A stretch of DNA of 15,441 bases from an uncultured Selenomonadaceae bacterium (GCA_905235425.1 CAJOKY010000093.1:1-15441); one strand, 5' to 3'; shown: positions 1-7,175, counted from the first letter of the stretch. Translations and numbers: made by a program. Notes: generated from the sequence alone by a model not told the origin.

Positions 1-24
1 CTACCCTCTACCCTCTACCACCTA
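1..24 (-). repeat. Heptad repeat array 1 (TAGNNNN type), cut by window edge
   Basis: Read on the minus strand, treC ends in TAG and the sequence runs on as TAGGTGG TAGAGGG TAGAGGG TAG, so the stop codon itself is the first repeat unit. The period is exactly 7 bp, as in three other arrays in this window. The array continues past the window edge, so its length is unknown. Function unknown. Confidence 0.8.
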
Positions 25-1656
25 TTTTTCAAAGACAATCAATTCATAGGGACGAAGATTTTCGGCAATGCCTTCAAAGTTGCCGAGAATTTTTTTATAC
101 CCTTCATCAACATAAGCCGACAAAGTTTTATCCTGCAATGAAGTTTCGGTGCCGCGATAGTTGCAAAGAATAATCCACTCTGCGCCGTCAAGCGTACGCC
201 GATATGCGATAACGTCGTTGTTGTCACGTTCAATAAAGCTGATGTCGCCTTCCTGCACGATTTTATTTTCCTCGCGAATTTTGACAAGCTGTTTGTAGAA
301 ATTCAAAATCGAATCGGGGTCTTTCTCCTCAACCGCCACATTAATTTCTCTGTAATTATCCGGCGAAGATATCCACGCTTCAACATTTGAAAAGCCCGCG
401 TATTTTTCAGCCGACCACTGCATAGGCGTCCTGCCGTTGTCACGTGAACGCTCGCCGATAATTTTCAGCGCCTCTTCCTGCGTTTTACCCTGCTCCAACA
501 AAATTTTATAGTAATTCAAACTTTCAACGTCGCGGTATTGTTCAATCGAAGTGTACGTGGCATTAGTCATGCCGAGTTCTTCGCCTTGATAAATGTACGG
601 CGTACCGCGCATTAAGTGAGTCGTCGCCGCAAGCATTTTCGCGGACTCTTTCCAATATTTCCCATCGTCACCAAAACGCGAAACTGCGCGGGGCTGATCA
701 TGGTTACACCAAAACAGAGCATTCCACGCATTTGCCTGCGCCATTCGTACTTGCCAATCTTCAAAGAGCTTTTTCAACGCGCCGATATCTGCCGGCATCA
801 ACGCCCATTTATCGCCTTTCAGATAGTCCACTTTGAGGTGGTGAAAGCTAAACGTCATGGAAAGTTCATGTTCATCAGCGCCGGAATATTTTATGCAGTT
901 GTCAATGCTTGTCGAAGACATTTCGCCTACGGTTATCATGCCGTCAATGCCGGAATCGCGTACCAACTCTTTCAAATATTCGTGAATACGCGGTCCGTCA
1001 GTATAAAATCTGCGCCCGTCGCCTTCGTTGTCGTCAATAAAGCCGCGTGATTTATCAATTAAATTTACAACGTCGAATCTGAAACCTTTAACGCCTTTTT
1101 TCTTCCAAAAACGCAAAACGTCTTTCAACTCTTCGCGTACTTCGGGATTATCCCAGTTCAAATCTGCCTGCGAAACGTCGAACAGGTGCAAGTACCATTT
1201 CTTCAAATTCGGCACATATTCCCACGCATTTCCGCCAAATTTTGATACCCAATTTGTAGGCGGCTTGTCGGGTTCACCGTCTTTGAAAATGAAGTAGTTC
1301 AAATATTTTTCTTCGCCTTTCAAAGCACGTTGAAACCATTCATGAGAAGTTGAACAGTGATTAAATACCATGTCAAACATAAGACCTATTCCGCGCTTGT
1401 CTGCCTCTGCGATAAGCTCTTCAACGTCCGCCATAGTACCAAAACGCGGGTCAATATTTCTGTAATCGGCTACATCATAACCGTTGTCATTTTGCGGTGA
1501 AACAAAAAACGGTGTTGACCAAATATACTCTACGCCCAAGCTTTTAATATAGTCAAGCTTATTGATAATTCCGCGAATATCGCCGATACCGTCGCCGTTG
1601 GAATCGGCAAAACTGCGCGGGTAAATTTGATAAACGCAACTTTTGCTGAATTTCAT
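22..1656 (-). CDS. treC: Alpha,alpha-phosphotrehalase (trehalose-6-phosphate hydrolase), GH13
   Basis: A cytoplasmic enzyme that splits trehalose-6-phosphate into glucose and glucose-6-phosphate. The 544 residues match the usual length of the GH13 TreC/oligo-1,6-glucosidase group. Visible GH13 motifs: conserved region I DMVFNH (95-100), nucleophile Asp195 in GFRFDVV, acid/base Glu245 in ITVGEM, and transition-state Asp320 in CNHDQPR. The stretch FHHLKVDY near 271-278 is typical of TreC rather than of plain oligo-glucosidases, and the TreB permease and TreR regulator nearby support that substrate. Start: ATG at 1656 preceded by AAGGAGG at good spacing. It is the last gene of a VOC-HAD-treC unit, 12 bp behind the HAD gene. 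It ends directly in a heptad repeat array. The main alternative is an oligo-1,6-glucosidase. Gram-positive species often call this gene treA. Confidence 0.93.
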   Translation of the reverse strand: MKFSKSCVYQIYPRSFADSNGDGIGDIRGIINKLDYIKSLGVEYIWSTPFFVSPQNDNGYDVADYRNIDPRFGTMADVEELIAEADKRGIGLMFDMVFNHCSTSHEWFQRALKGEEKYLNYFIFKDGEPDKPPTNWVSKFGGNAWEYVPNLKKWYLHLFDVSQADLNWDNPEVREELKDVLRFWKKKGVKGFRFDVVNLIDKSRGFIDDNEGDGRRFYTDGPRIHEYLKELVRDSGIDGMITVGEMSSTSIDNCIKYSGADEHELSMTFSFHHLKVDYLKGDKWALMPADIGALKKLFEDWQVRMAQANAWNALFWCNHDQPRAVSRFGDDGKYWKESAKMLAATTHLMRGTPYIYQGEELGMTNATYTSIEQYRDVESLNYYKILLEQGKTQEEALKIIGERSRDNGRTPMQWSAEKYAGFSNVEAWISSPDNYREINVAVEEKDPDSILNFYKQLVKIREENKIVQEGDISFIERDNNDVIAYRRTLDGAEWIILCNYRGTETSLQDKTLSAYVDEGYKKILGNFEGIAENLRPYELIVFEK

Positions 1657-1668
1657 AAAAATTCCTCC

Positions 1669-2472
1669 TTAAATACCCAGTTTTTCAAGTGCGCGGGCAA
1701 TCCCGTCCTCATCATTGGTTAAGGTAATATCGTTTGCAAGTTTTTTCAATTCTTCACAAGCATTACCCATTGCCACGCCGTAGCCTGCAACTTTAAACAT
1801 AGGAATATCATTTTGTGCATCGCCGAAAGCAATAATATCGTCGGTGGAAATTTTTAAAACTTCGCAAGCCTTTTTCAATGCATCAGCTTTACTGATTCCC
1901 GGTAAAGTTGCCTCTAAGTAAACCGGTGCCGACAAAACAAAATCTAATTCGCCTTTGAATGGCTCAGTTATCGCAGGAATATTTTTCTGCAAGATATCGG
2001 ACGGCGCGGCGATTAAAACTTTTGCAGGTGAAAAGTCAACAGCGTCATGAACATTTTCGACAATTTTTATTTTTAAATGATTCGACTGACTTTCATAAGG
2101 CACTTGAAAACTTTCAGCGTCGGTTGTAAAAATTGTTTCGCCGTCATCAACAATCGGATTTACAGGGAATTTTTCAAGATTTTTTAAAAGTTTTTTTGTA
2201 AGTTTACTTGGAATTGTTTTTGAAAAAATTTTTTCCTGCGTCGTCGTGTCGATAACAACACCACCGTTGTATGCAATCAACATTCCATGAAATTTTTGCA
2301 TGTCAAGTTTCTCGGCAATAGGCACAAGTCCCGCAGTCGGTCTGCCGGATGCCAAAACCAAAATACAGCCTTTTTCCTGCGCACGAAGCAACGCTGATTT
2401 AGTTTCCGGCGAAATTTTTTTGTCACTTGTGTAAAGTGTGCCGTCAATGTCCAACGAAATAATTTTTTTCAT
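1669..2472 (-). CDS. Cof-type HAD-superfamily phosphatase
   Basis: A 267-residue soluble haloacid-dehalogenase hydrolase of the Cof (class IIB cap) type. All four motifs are intact: DIDGTL with nucleophile Asp8 and Asp10, Ser42 in LASGR, Lys195 in PGISKADAL, and Asp218/Asp222 in FGDAQND, followed by the family signature GYGVAMGNA. The region between about 85 and 190 is the substrate-choosing cap. Enzymes of this family usually dephosphorylate sugar phosphates or flavin-type metabolites; the substrate cannot be read from sequence. Its place between a VOC gene and treC, with gaps of about 12 bp on each side, suggests a shared transcript, perhaps serving to relieve sugar-phosphate excess (inference). 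Start: ATG at 2472 behind an AGGAAAG ribosome site. Confidence 0.85.
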   Translation of the reverse strand: MKKIISLDIDGTLYTSDKKISPETKSALLRAQEKGCILVLASGRPTAGLVPIAEKLDMQKFHGMLIAYNGGVVIDTTTQEKIFSKTIPSKLTKKLLKNLEKFPVNPIVDDGETIFTTDAESFQVPYESQSNHLKIKIVENVHDAVDFSPAKVLIAAPSDILQKNIPAITEPFKGELDFVLSAPVYLEATLPGISKADALKKACEVLKISTDDIIAFGDAQNDIPMFKVAGYGVAMGNACEELKKLANDITLTNDEDGIARALEKLGI

Positions 2473-2484
2473 AAAAGTCTTTCC

Positions 2485-2868
2485 TCAAACAGTAATTTCA
2501 ATCTGATTATTTTCAAAACCGATAATGCAACTTTCGTAATAACCGTCGCCGGTCGTGCGCGGTCCGCTGACAATTTCAAATCCGTCCGCTTTCAATTTCG
2601 CGGTGAGTTCGTCAACCTTTTCTCTACTGCCGACGCTGAAAGACAAATGCGCGTAACCGGTGCGATTCAAATTTTTTTCTGCGTCATCAAGTTCGTTTTT
2701 AGTCATAATTTCCAATCTTGCTCCGTCGTCGAACGTCAAGAAATACGACTTAAAATTTGTTTTCGTATTATGATAAAGTTTGTTTGACTTCGCGCCAAAA
2801 TATTTTTCAAAAAAACTCTTCGCGCCTTCCAAGTCAATAAAGTACGCCGCAATATGTTCAATTTTCAT
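2485..2868 (-). CDS. VOC-family (glyoxalase I-like) metalloprotein
   Basis: A small 127-residue vicinal-oxygen-chelate protein made of two beta-alpha-beta-beta-beta modules. The four positions that bind the metal in glyoxalase I are present as His5 (KIEHIA), Glu53 (ARLEIM), His74 (GYAHLSFSV) and Glu124 (QIEITV). Lactoylglutathione-lyase-like activity on a methylglyoxal adduct is possible, but many VOC proteins do other chemistry, so no substrate is assigned. I take ATG at 2868, preceded by AGGA, over an in-frame TTG 18 bp upstream that would add six residues. It is the first gene of the VOC-HAD-treC unit and lies just behind a promoter and attenuator-like leader. A link to carbonyl stress during sugar-phosphate overflow is only inference. 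Confidence 0.82.
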   Translation of the reverse strand: MKIEHIAAYFIDLEGAKSFFEKYFGAKSNKLYHNTKTNFKSYFLTFDDGARLEIMTKNELDDAEKNLNRTGYAHLSFSVGSREKVDELTAKLKADGFEIVSGPRTTGDGYYESCIIGFENNQIEITV

Positions 2869-2902
2869 AAAAATTCCTACTTCCAAATTTTTATCTTTGT
2901 AT

Positions 2903-3009
2903 AAAAAATGCCCGATTAAGGGCTTTTAAATTGACGAAAGCCCTGCGTCTGTGCTAAAATCTAAATGCCACAATAAATCATAGACAAGCACCACGCGGGG
3001 CAATTAACA
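2903..3009 (-). ncRNA. Structured leader with terminator/antiterminator-like switch (unrecognised)
   Basis: Read on the minus strand from the predicted start near 3009. GCCC (3001-2998), GCGT (2996-2993) and GTGCT (2991-2987) can pair with AGCAC (2955-2951), ACGC (2948-2945) and GGGC (2943-2940) around a 31-nt loop, which holds a further TCTA/TAGA pairing. GGGCTTT (2943-2937) can instead pair perfectly with AAAGCCC (2926-2920). That same GCCC (2923-2920) can also pair with GGGC (2913-2910), followed by A and six Ts, like an intrinsic terminator. The pairings exclude each other in sequence, the layout of an OFF-type riboswitch or attenuator upstream of the VOC gene. It matches no class I know. 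A free-standing small RNA is the alternative. One stem position is A-C here but U-G on the other strand, a point against this orientation. Confidence 0.5.
2931..2960 (+). promoter_or_regulatory. Candidate promoter for the GIY-YIG nuclease gene
   Basis: TTGACG (2931-2936), an 18-bp spacer and TAAAAT (2955-2960), each hexamer 5/6 to consensus, point towards the nuclease start at 3066. It overlaps the stem arms of the opposite-strand leader. Confidence 0.45.
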
Positions 3010-3015
3010 TTTTAA

Positions 3016-3044
3016 ATTATACTTGCTTAAATGGTACTTGTCAA
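3016..3044 (-). promoter_or_regulatory. Consensus promoter for the VOC-HAD-treC unit
   Basis: On the minus strand a perfect TTGACA (3044-3039), a 17-bp spacer and a perfect TATAAT (3021-3016). Predicted transcription start is near 3009, at the head of the structured leader. The spacer region contains two direct CAAGTA motifs that resemble the half-site in the tre operators, so TreR might also act here (inference). Confidence 0.75.
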
Positions 3045-3065
3045 ATTAAGAAAGGGGCAAGTTTT

Positions 3066-4124
3066 ATGGGAGTTATTTACAAGATTGAACACCGCGAATC
3101 CGGCAAAATGTATATTGGAAAAACTGCGCGGACGCTTGAAGAACGTATGAAGGAACATACCAAGAAAAGCAGAGCTACAAGCAATTCGTATATTGACCGC
3201 GCCATTGCAAAATACGGTATTGATGCCTTTGACGTGTCGGTTATAGAAGAGTGCGACGACGAAGAAAAGCTTAACGAGCGCGAAATTTACTGGATAGCAT
3301 TTTATAATTGTATCCGTCCTAATGGATATAATATTTGCTCTGGTGGTAAGAATGGAAGTGTAGGTCATACTGTATCACCGGAAACACGCGCAAAAATTTC
3401 TAAAGCAAACAAAGGTAGAAAACATCCTATTTCGCCTGAAACTCGCCAAAAAATGATAGCGTCACGCATAGCCAACAAAAAACCTGTATCTGCGGAGACA
3501 CGCGCAAAAATATCCGCCGCTCGCAAAGGTAAAAAACTTAGTCCCGAAATTTGCGCCAAAATGTCAGCTGGAAGGAAAAACAAACGCGCTGTAGTCTGCA
3601 TTGAAACGGGTGAAGTTTTTGAATCAATCGCCGCCGCCGCAAAATGGGCTAACGTTGCAGGATGTACAGTTTCAGGTGCTGTTAATGGAAGAAATGAAGG
3701 TGCAGGCGGTTATCATTGGCGTTTTGCCGACGCCGAAACTCCGAATACGGAACTTGAACTTACACCAATTAAAGCAGGCAAGCGCCCTGTGCGTTGCGTT
3801 GAAACAGGAGAAATTTTTCCTTCTATAAGGTTAGCGGCTAAATGTATGAATCTTAATTGTAATACTATAATAGCCGCTCTCAATCAGCCGACACATACTG
3901 CGGGAAATTATCATTGGTGCGACGCCGATTCAGAAATGGACGAAACCGCAATGACTTCATCTAAAGACCGTCTTCACTCTGTTAAATGCGTAGAAACAGG
4001 ACAAATTTTTGAATCCATTTCCGCCGCCGCTAAATGGATAAATGTCTGTTGTAGCAATATACAACGTGTCCTCAATCAACCGACACGAACTGCCGGAGGT
4101 TATCATTGGGTAGACGCAAACTAA
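3066..4124 (+). CDS. GIY-YIG homing-type endonuclease with NUMOD3 and triple NUMOD1 repeats
   Basis: A 352-residue GIY-YIG nuclease. The N-terminal domain (1-94) shows VIYKI with Tyr5, the MYIGKT motif with Tyr16, Arg27, His31, and a Glu in NEREIYWI (71/73), ending GYNICSGG. Residues 104-173 hold four NUMOD3-like modules of the form SPETRAKIS. Residues 176-219, 242-285 and 306-349 are three NUMOD1-like helix-turn-helix repeats, each running from C(I/V)ETG to GGYHW or GNYHW, with linkers between. These are the DNA-binding modules of phage and intron homing nucleases. It sits on the strand opposite treB and the VOC gene, and its TAA overlaps the treB TAG by 3 bp. I see no group I intron core around it, so it appears free-standing. 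ATG at 3066 follows a GAAAGGGG ribosome site. Confidence 0.88.
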   Translation: MGVIYKIEHRESGKMYIGKTARTLEERMKEHTKKSRATSNSYIDRAIAKYGIDAFDVSVIEECDDEEKLNEREIYWIAFYNCIRPNGYNICSGGKNGSVGHTVSPETRAKISKANKGRKHPISPETRQKMIASRIANKKPVSAETRAKISAARKGKKLSPEICAKMSAGRKNKRAVVCIETGEVFESIAAAAKWANVAGCTVSGAVNGRNEGAGGYHWRFADAETPNTELELTPIKAGKRPVRCVETGEIFPSIRLAAKCMNLNCNTIIAALNQPTHTAGNYHWCDADSEMDETAMTSSKDRLHSVKCVETGQIFESISAAAKWINVCCSNIQRVLNQPTRTAGGYHWVDAN

Positions 4125-6073
4125 CACGTAGCTATAACAGTTTGACCCGTCTTAGCTTGCATACCACTATTAAATTTAAAATTAATGCCGTTTGCATTCG
4201 TCACGACGAAAACCGCCGTGTCGGGGTGACCGGCTTTTTTAATAGCCTCCTTGCTGAATTTAAGCAACGGTTGACCTGCCTTTACAACATCGCCCAACTT
4301 CACCAAGTATTCAAAACCTTCGCCGCCCATACTTACAGTGTCAATGCCGACGTGAATAAGAATTTCAGCACCGTTTGAAAGTTGCATACCGACAGCGTGT
4401 TTACTGTCCTCCATAAGCACGGCTATTTTTCCGGAAACAGGCGCGCAGACAGTTTCATTGGACGGGATAATAGCCAAGCCGTCACCGACCATACCTTCAG
4501 AGAAAACGCCGTCGCCGATTTCTTTCAAGCTGATAACTTTGCCGTCAAGATAAGCTTTAAATTCATTTTCACTGACGAGATTTTTTTCAGCTTCGGCATT
4601 AGCCGCTTCCGCCGCCGCCTCTGCTTCCGCCTCTCTTTGAGCCGCCTCAGCTTCTTTATCAACGCCTTTTTTCTTGCCTACCGCTACAGTTAAAAGGAAC
4701 GGTACAGCGATAGCCGCCAACATAGCCAACGCGAATGTCGGGAAATATTTCGGTTGCATCGAAAGTATTCCGGGAACTCCGCCGACGCCGATAGCGTTAG
4801 CCGTTGTAGTTGTAGATACGCAGATGATAGCCGCACAAGCCGATCCCGTCATACCGCAGATTAGAGGCCACAAGCGGGGGATGTTGACGGCAAAAATTGC
4901 AGGTTCAGTAACACCTAGCCAACAGGATACCCAAGCGGGAACATTAATTTCTTGAGCAGCCGCATTTTTGCGTTGAAGAAACATCATGCCCAAAACTGCC
5001 GAGCCTTGCGCAATATTTGAAAGTGCTATCATAGGCCAGAGCATTGTGCCGCCGTAGTCAGCGATCAACTGTAAATCTATTGCGTTTGTCATATGGTGCA
5101 AGCCGGTGATAACCAAAGGAGCATAGATAAAGCCGAATATCGCACCGAAAATTACGCGGAAGTCGCCCGTAATGCCGCTGTATACTACGCTTGAAATTGC
5201 CGAGCCGATTTTCCAACCTATGGGACCAAGTATTGCGTGAGCGACAATAACCGTTAAAACTAAACTGCAAAATGGTACAACTATCATTGACACTACCGGC
5301 GGAACTATCTTTTTAAAAAATTGTTCAAGATAAGCTAAAGTTAATGCCGCCAAAATAGCCGGGAGGACCTGCGATTGATATCCAATTCTTGCCAATTTAT
5401 AAAAGCCGAAATCCCATACAGGAATTTGATCCGGCGGAGTTGTCGCCACAGCATAGGCATTTAAAAGTTGGCTTGATACAAGCGTTAAGCCTAAGACAAT
5501 GCCTAAAATCGGAGTGCCGCCCATTTTTCTTACGACAGACCAACAGATACCGACAGGTATGCCGAGATGAAATACAGCTTCACCGATAAGCCACAGGAAG
5601 TGATCCATACCTGCCCAAAATTGGCTGAGTTGTACAAGTGTTTTCGTACCGTCTTCAAATAAATACAAAGAGTCAATACAATTTCTAAAACCTAAAATAA
5701 GACCGCCCGTGATAATCGCGGGAATTAACGGTGCAAAAATTTCAGCCGCGATAGCCGCCGCCCGCTGTAAAACATTTTGATTTGCACCTGCCGCCGCTTT
5801 AACTGCGTCCTTTGAAACGCCTTCAATGCCTGCAAACGCCGTAAAGTCCTTGTAAAATTCGCTTACGGTGTTGCCGATTATGACTTGGAATTGTCCTGCC
5901 TGCGTAAAACTTCCCTTGACGACCTTCATCGCCTCAATTTTTTTTACGTCGGCTTTTTTAGGATCAACCAAGACAAAACGCATTCGCGTCATACAGTGAG
6001 AAACTGCCGCAATATTTTCCTTACCTCCGACAAGTTTTAGCAGCTCCTCAGAATCTTTAGTATAAGTCCCCAT
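4121..6073 (-). CDS. treB: Trehalose-specific PTS EIIBCA permease
   Basis: An inner-membrane permease that takes up trehalose and phosphorylates it to trehalose-6-phosphate for TreC. Domains in order: EIIB (about 1-85) with phospho-acceptor Cys27 in VSHCMTRMRF; EIIC (about 105-465), strongly hydrophobic with several membrane spans and the loop signature GVTEPAIFAVN (387-397); an Ala/Glu-rich charged linker (467-500), probably helical; and a fused Crr-like EIIA domain (505-650) with His574 in LIHVGIDTV and His559. The fused EIIA means no separate EIIA-Glc is needed for this sugar. Many TreB proteins are about 470 residues without EIIA, so 650 is the long form. ATG at 6073 follows AAAGGAGG. It is expressed divergently from treR. 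Its stop codon overlaps that of the opposing nuclease gene, so its transcript runs into an antisense gene. Confidence 0.92.
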   Translation of the reverse strand: MGTYTKDSEELLKLVGGKENIAAVSHCMTRMRFVLVDPKKADVKKIEAMKVVKGSFTQAGQFQVIIGNTVSEFYKDFTAFAGIEGVSKDAVKAAAGANQNVLQRAAAIAAEIFAPLIPAIITGGLILGFRNCIDSLYLFEDGTKTLVQLSQFWAGMDHFLWLIGEAVFHLGIPVGICWSVVRKMGGTPILGIVLGLTLVSSQLLNAYAVATTPPDQIPVWDFGFYKLARIGYQSQVLPAILAALTLAYLEQFFKKIVPPVVSMIVVPFCSLVLTVIVAHAILGPIGWKIGSAISSVVYSGITGDFRVIFGAIFGFIYAPLVITGLHHMTNAIDLQLIADYGGTMLWPMIALSNIAQGSAVLGMMFLQRKNAAAQEINVPAWVSCWLGVTEPAIFAVNIPRLWPLICGMTGSACAAIICVSTTTTANAIGVGGVPGILSMQPKYFPTFALAMLAAIAVPFLLTVAVGKKKGVDKEAEAAQREAEAEAAAEAANAEAEKNLVSENEFKAYLDGKVISLKEIGDGVFSEGMVGDGLAIIPSNETVCAPVSGKIAVLMEDSKHAVGMQLSNGAEILIHVGIDTVSMGGEGFEYLVKLGDVVKAGQPLLKFSKEAIKKAGHPDTAVFVVTNANGINFKFNSGMQAKTGQTVIATC

Positions 6074-6091
6074 ACTTAACGCCTCCTTTTG

Positions 6092-6105
6092 CTTGTACGT
6101 ATAAG
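6092..6105. promoter_or_regulatory. Candidate TreR operator in the treB leader
   Basis: CTTGTACGTATAAG is a near-perfect 14-bp palindrome (one symmetrical pair mismatched). It resembles the Bacillus tre operator core TTGTATATACAA as I recall it. It lies just downstream of the treB -10 (6128-6123), where bound repressor would block transcription, and upstream of the treB ribosome site. Confidence 0.5.
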
Positions 6106-6122
6106 TGATTATATTTTAAAAT

Positions 6123-6151
6123 CTTATACCATTTTTTTCCTGTTTAGTCAA
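6123..6151 (-). promoter_or_regulatory. treB promoter
   Basis: On the minus strand TTGACT (6151-6146), a 17-bp spacer and TATAAG (6128-6123), each 5/6 to consensus. The predicted start is near 6116, giving a leader of about 40 nt that contains the palindrome at 6092-6105 and the AAAGGAGG ribosome site. A second TATAAT-like box further downstream lacks a good -35. Confidence 0.6.
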
Positions 6152-6169
6152 CTGACAAAAAAATTTTTA

Positions 6170-6198
6170 TTCACAACAAGACTTGTTAGAGTTATAAT
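6170..6198 (+). promoter_or_regulatory. treR promoter with overlapping operator-like palindrome
   Basis: TTCACA (6170-6175, 5/6), a 17-bp spacer and a perfect TATAAT (6193-6198). Within the spacer AACAAGACTTGTT (6175-6187) is a palindrome, symmetrical except for the centre base, and a further ACAAG half-site lies at 6199-6203. The CTTGT/ACAAG half-sites recur in the treB leader palindrome, which suggests that TreR also controls its own gene. Confidence 0.6.
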
Positions 6199-6226
6199 AC
6201 AAGTTAAAAAGGCAGGAGGAATCAAG

Positions 6227-6955
6227 GTGAAAAATAAATTTGAAAATCTCTACGAAGATTTAAAGTGCAAAATTGAGACGCAGGAATTTACGTTTAATTC
6301 GTTTATGCCGTCCGAAAATCAGCTTACAAAAATTTATGATTGTTCGCGCAGTACGGTACGCCGCGCCATTGCGGAATTGATTCAGCGCGGCTATGTGCAA
6401 GTTCGGCAAGGCAGTAGAGTTCGTGTTATTTATGAGCCTGTTGAAAGAAATGTTTTTAAAATCGGCGGCATTGAATCATTTAAAGAAGCGGCGGCGCGTA
6501 ACGGCTTTTCTTACGATACAAGGATAGTTTTGCTTGAAAAAGTTATTGCCGACGAAAATATTTCTGAGCGTACGGGTTTTAAAATCGGTGCGGAACTTTA
6601 CGACGTGCGTCGTATTCGTTATGTAAACGGGAAGGCTTTAATTTTTGACAAAAATTATTTTCTCACGTCAGCAGTAAAAAATTTGACGGAGGAAATAGCT
6701 AAAAGTTCAATTTATGAATATCTTGAAAATGAACTTAAGATGAAAATTATGACGAGCAAGCGTAAAATAACTACCGAGCTTGCAACGAGTGAAGACAAAG
6801 AAAATTTGGAGCTGGAAGATTATAATTGTTTGGCTATAGTAAGCGGCAGGGTTTTTAATGACGCCGGTATACAGTTTGAATACACGGAATCGCGGCACAG
6901 ACCGGATTATTTTTGTTTTGAAGATACTGCCACGCGTCACAAGTTCAAAGGATAA
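6227..6955 (+). CDS. treR: Trehalose operon repressor, GntR/UTRA family
   Basis: A 242-residue cytoplasmic regulator. The N-terminal winged helix (about 1-70) shows the GntR pattern in SENQLTKIYDCSRSTVRRAI followed by a QRGYVQVRQGSRVRV wing. The rest (about 85-240) is a UTRA effector domain, with a strand like LYDVRRIRYVNGKALIFD and the closing FEYTESRHRPDYF. Length and position divergent from treB fit TreR, whose inducer in related species is trehalose-6-phosphate. The start is GTG at 6227, chosen because AGGAGGAA lies about 6 bp upstream and the protein then begins where GntR proteins begin; the open frame extends further upstream through the promoter region but has no support there. Palindromes with CTTGT half-sites in the shared control region are its likely operators. 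Confidence 0.9.
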   Translation: MKNKFENLYEDLKCKIETQEFTFNSFMPSENQLTKIYDCSRSTVRRAIAELIQRGYVQVRQGSRVRVIYEPVERNVFKIGGIESFKEAAARNGFSYDTRIVLLEKVIADENISERTGFKIGAELYDVRRIRYVNGKALIFDKNYFLTSAVKNLTEEIAKSSIYEYLENELKMKIMTSKRKITTELATSEDKENLELEDYNCLAIVSGRVFNDAGIQFEYTESRHRPDYFCFEDTATRHKFKG

Positions 6956-6978
6956 TAGTTATACTCTAAAAATTTTGC

Positions 6979-7007
6979 TTGACGTAAATAAATTTCTATG
7001 CTAAGAT
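6979..7007 (+). promoter_or_regulatory. Promoter of tRNA-Glu (and probably thiM)
   Basis: TTGACG (6979-6984), a 17-bp spacer and TAAGAT (7002-7007) place a start near 7014, about 11 bases before the mature tRNA. No second promoter fits between the tRNA and thiM. Confidence 0.6.
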
Positions 7008-7024
7008 TTTTATATTGATGACGC

Positions 7025-7099
7025 GGCGCCTTCGTCAAGTGGTTAAGACACCGCCCTCTCACGGCGGGTTCAAGGGTTCGAATCCCTTAGGCGTCACCA
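7025..7099 (+). tRNA. tRNA-Glu (anticodon CTC)
   Basis: The sequence folds as a full cloverleaf. The 7-bp acceptor stem pairs GGCGCCT (7025-7031) with AGGCGTC (7089-7095) with one G-U. There is a D arm, an anticodon stem CCGCC/GGCGG around the loop CTCTCAC, and a T stem AAGGG/CCCTT around TTCGAAT. The loop reads anticodon CTC, for codon GAG, hence glutamate. The discriminator is A, and CCA (7097-7099) is encoded. Confidence 0.95.
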
Positions 7100-7118
7100 A
7101 AAATTTTGAAAAAATCCC

Positions 7119-7152
7119 TGACGTTGCCGGTGGTTGTCGGTAACGTCATTTT
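7119..7152 (+). terminator. Terminator-like hairpin between tRNA-Glu and thiM
   Basis: TGACGTTGCCG (7119-7129) pairs with CGGTAACGTCA (7138-7148), 11 bp with one G-U, around an 8-nt loop and followed by TTTT. It probably ends the tRNA transcript. The T run is short and thiM starts only 24 bases later, so partial read-through is likely. No TPP-riboswitch (THI box) motifs are visible here. Confidence 0.65.
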
Positions 7153-7175
7153 GCATTTAGGGGGAATTTATCTTG

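Noticed and set aside
616..1297. Plus-strand open frames over treC
   Set aside because: They lie antisense to a gene with intact GH13 motifs, have no ribosome sites and encode no recognisable family.
2887..3065. Group I intron or HEARO-type RNA hosting the nuclease
   Set aside because: I could not find group I P, Q, R and S core elements or exon junctions on either side, and both flanking genes are complete.
4106..4955. Plus-strand open frames over treB
   Set aside because: Antisense shadows of a well-supported PTS gene; composition reflects the opposite strand.
6089..6226. Upstream extension of treR by 46 codons
   Set aside because: The frame is open but runs through the treR promoter; AGGAGGAA and the start of the GntR domain fix the start at GTG 6227.
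7100..7175. TPP riboswitch before thiM
   Set aside because: The space holds only an 11-bp hairpin; the conserved THI-box strings are absent and there is too little room.
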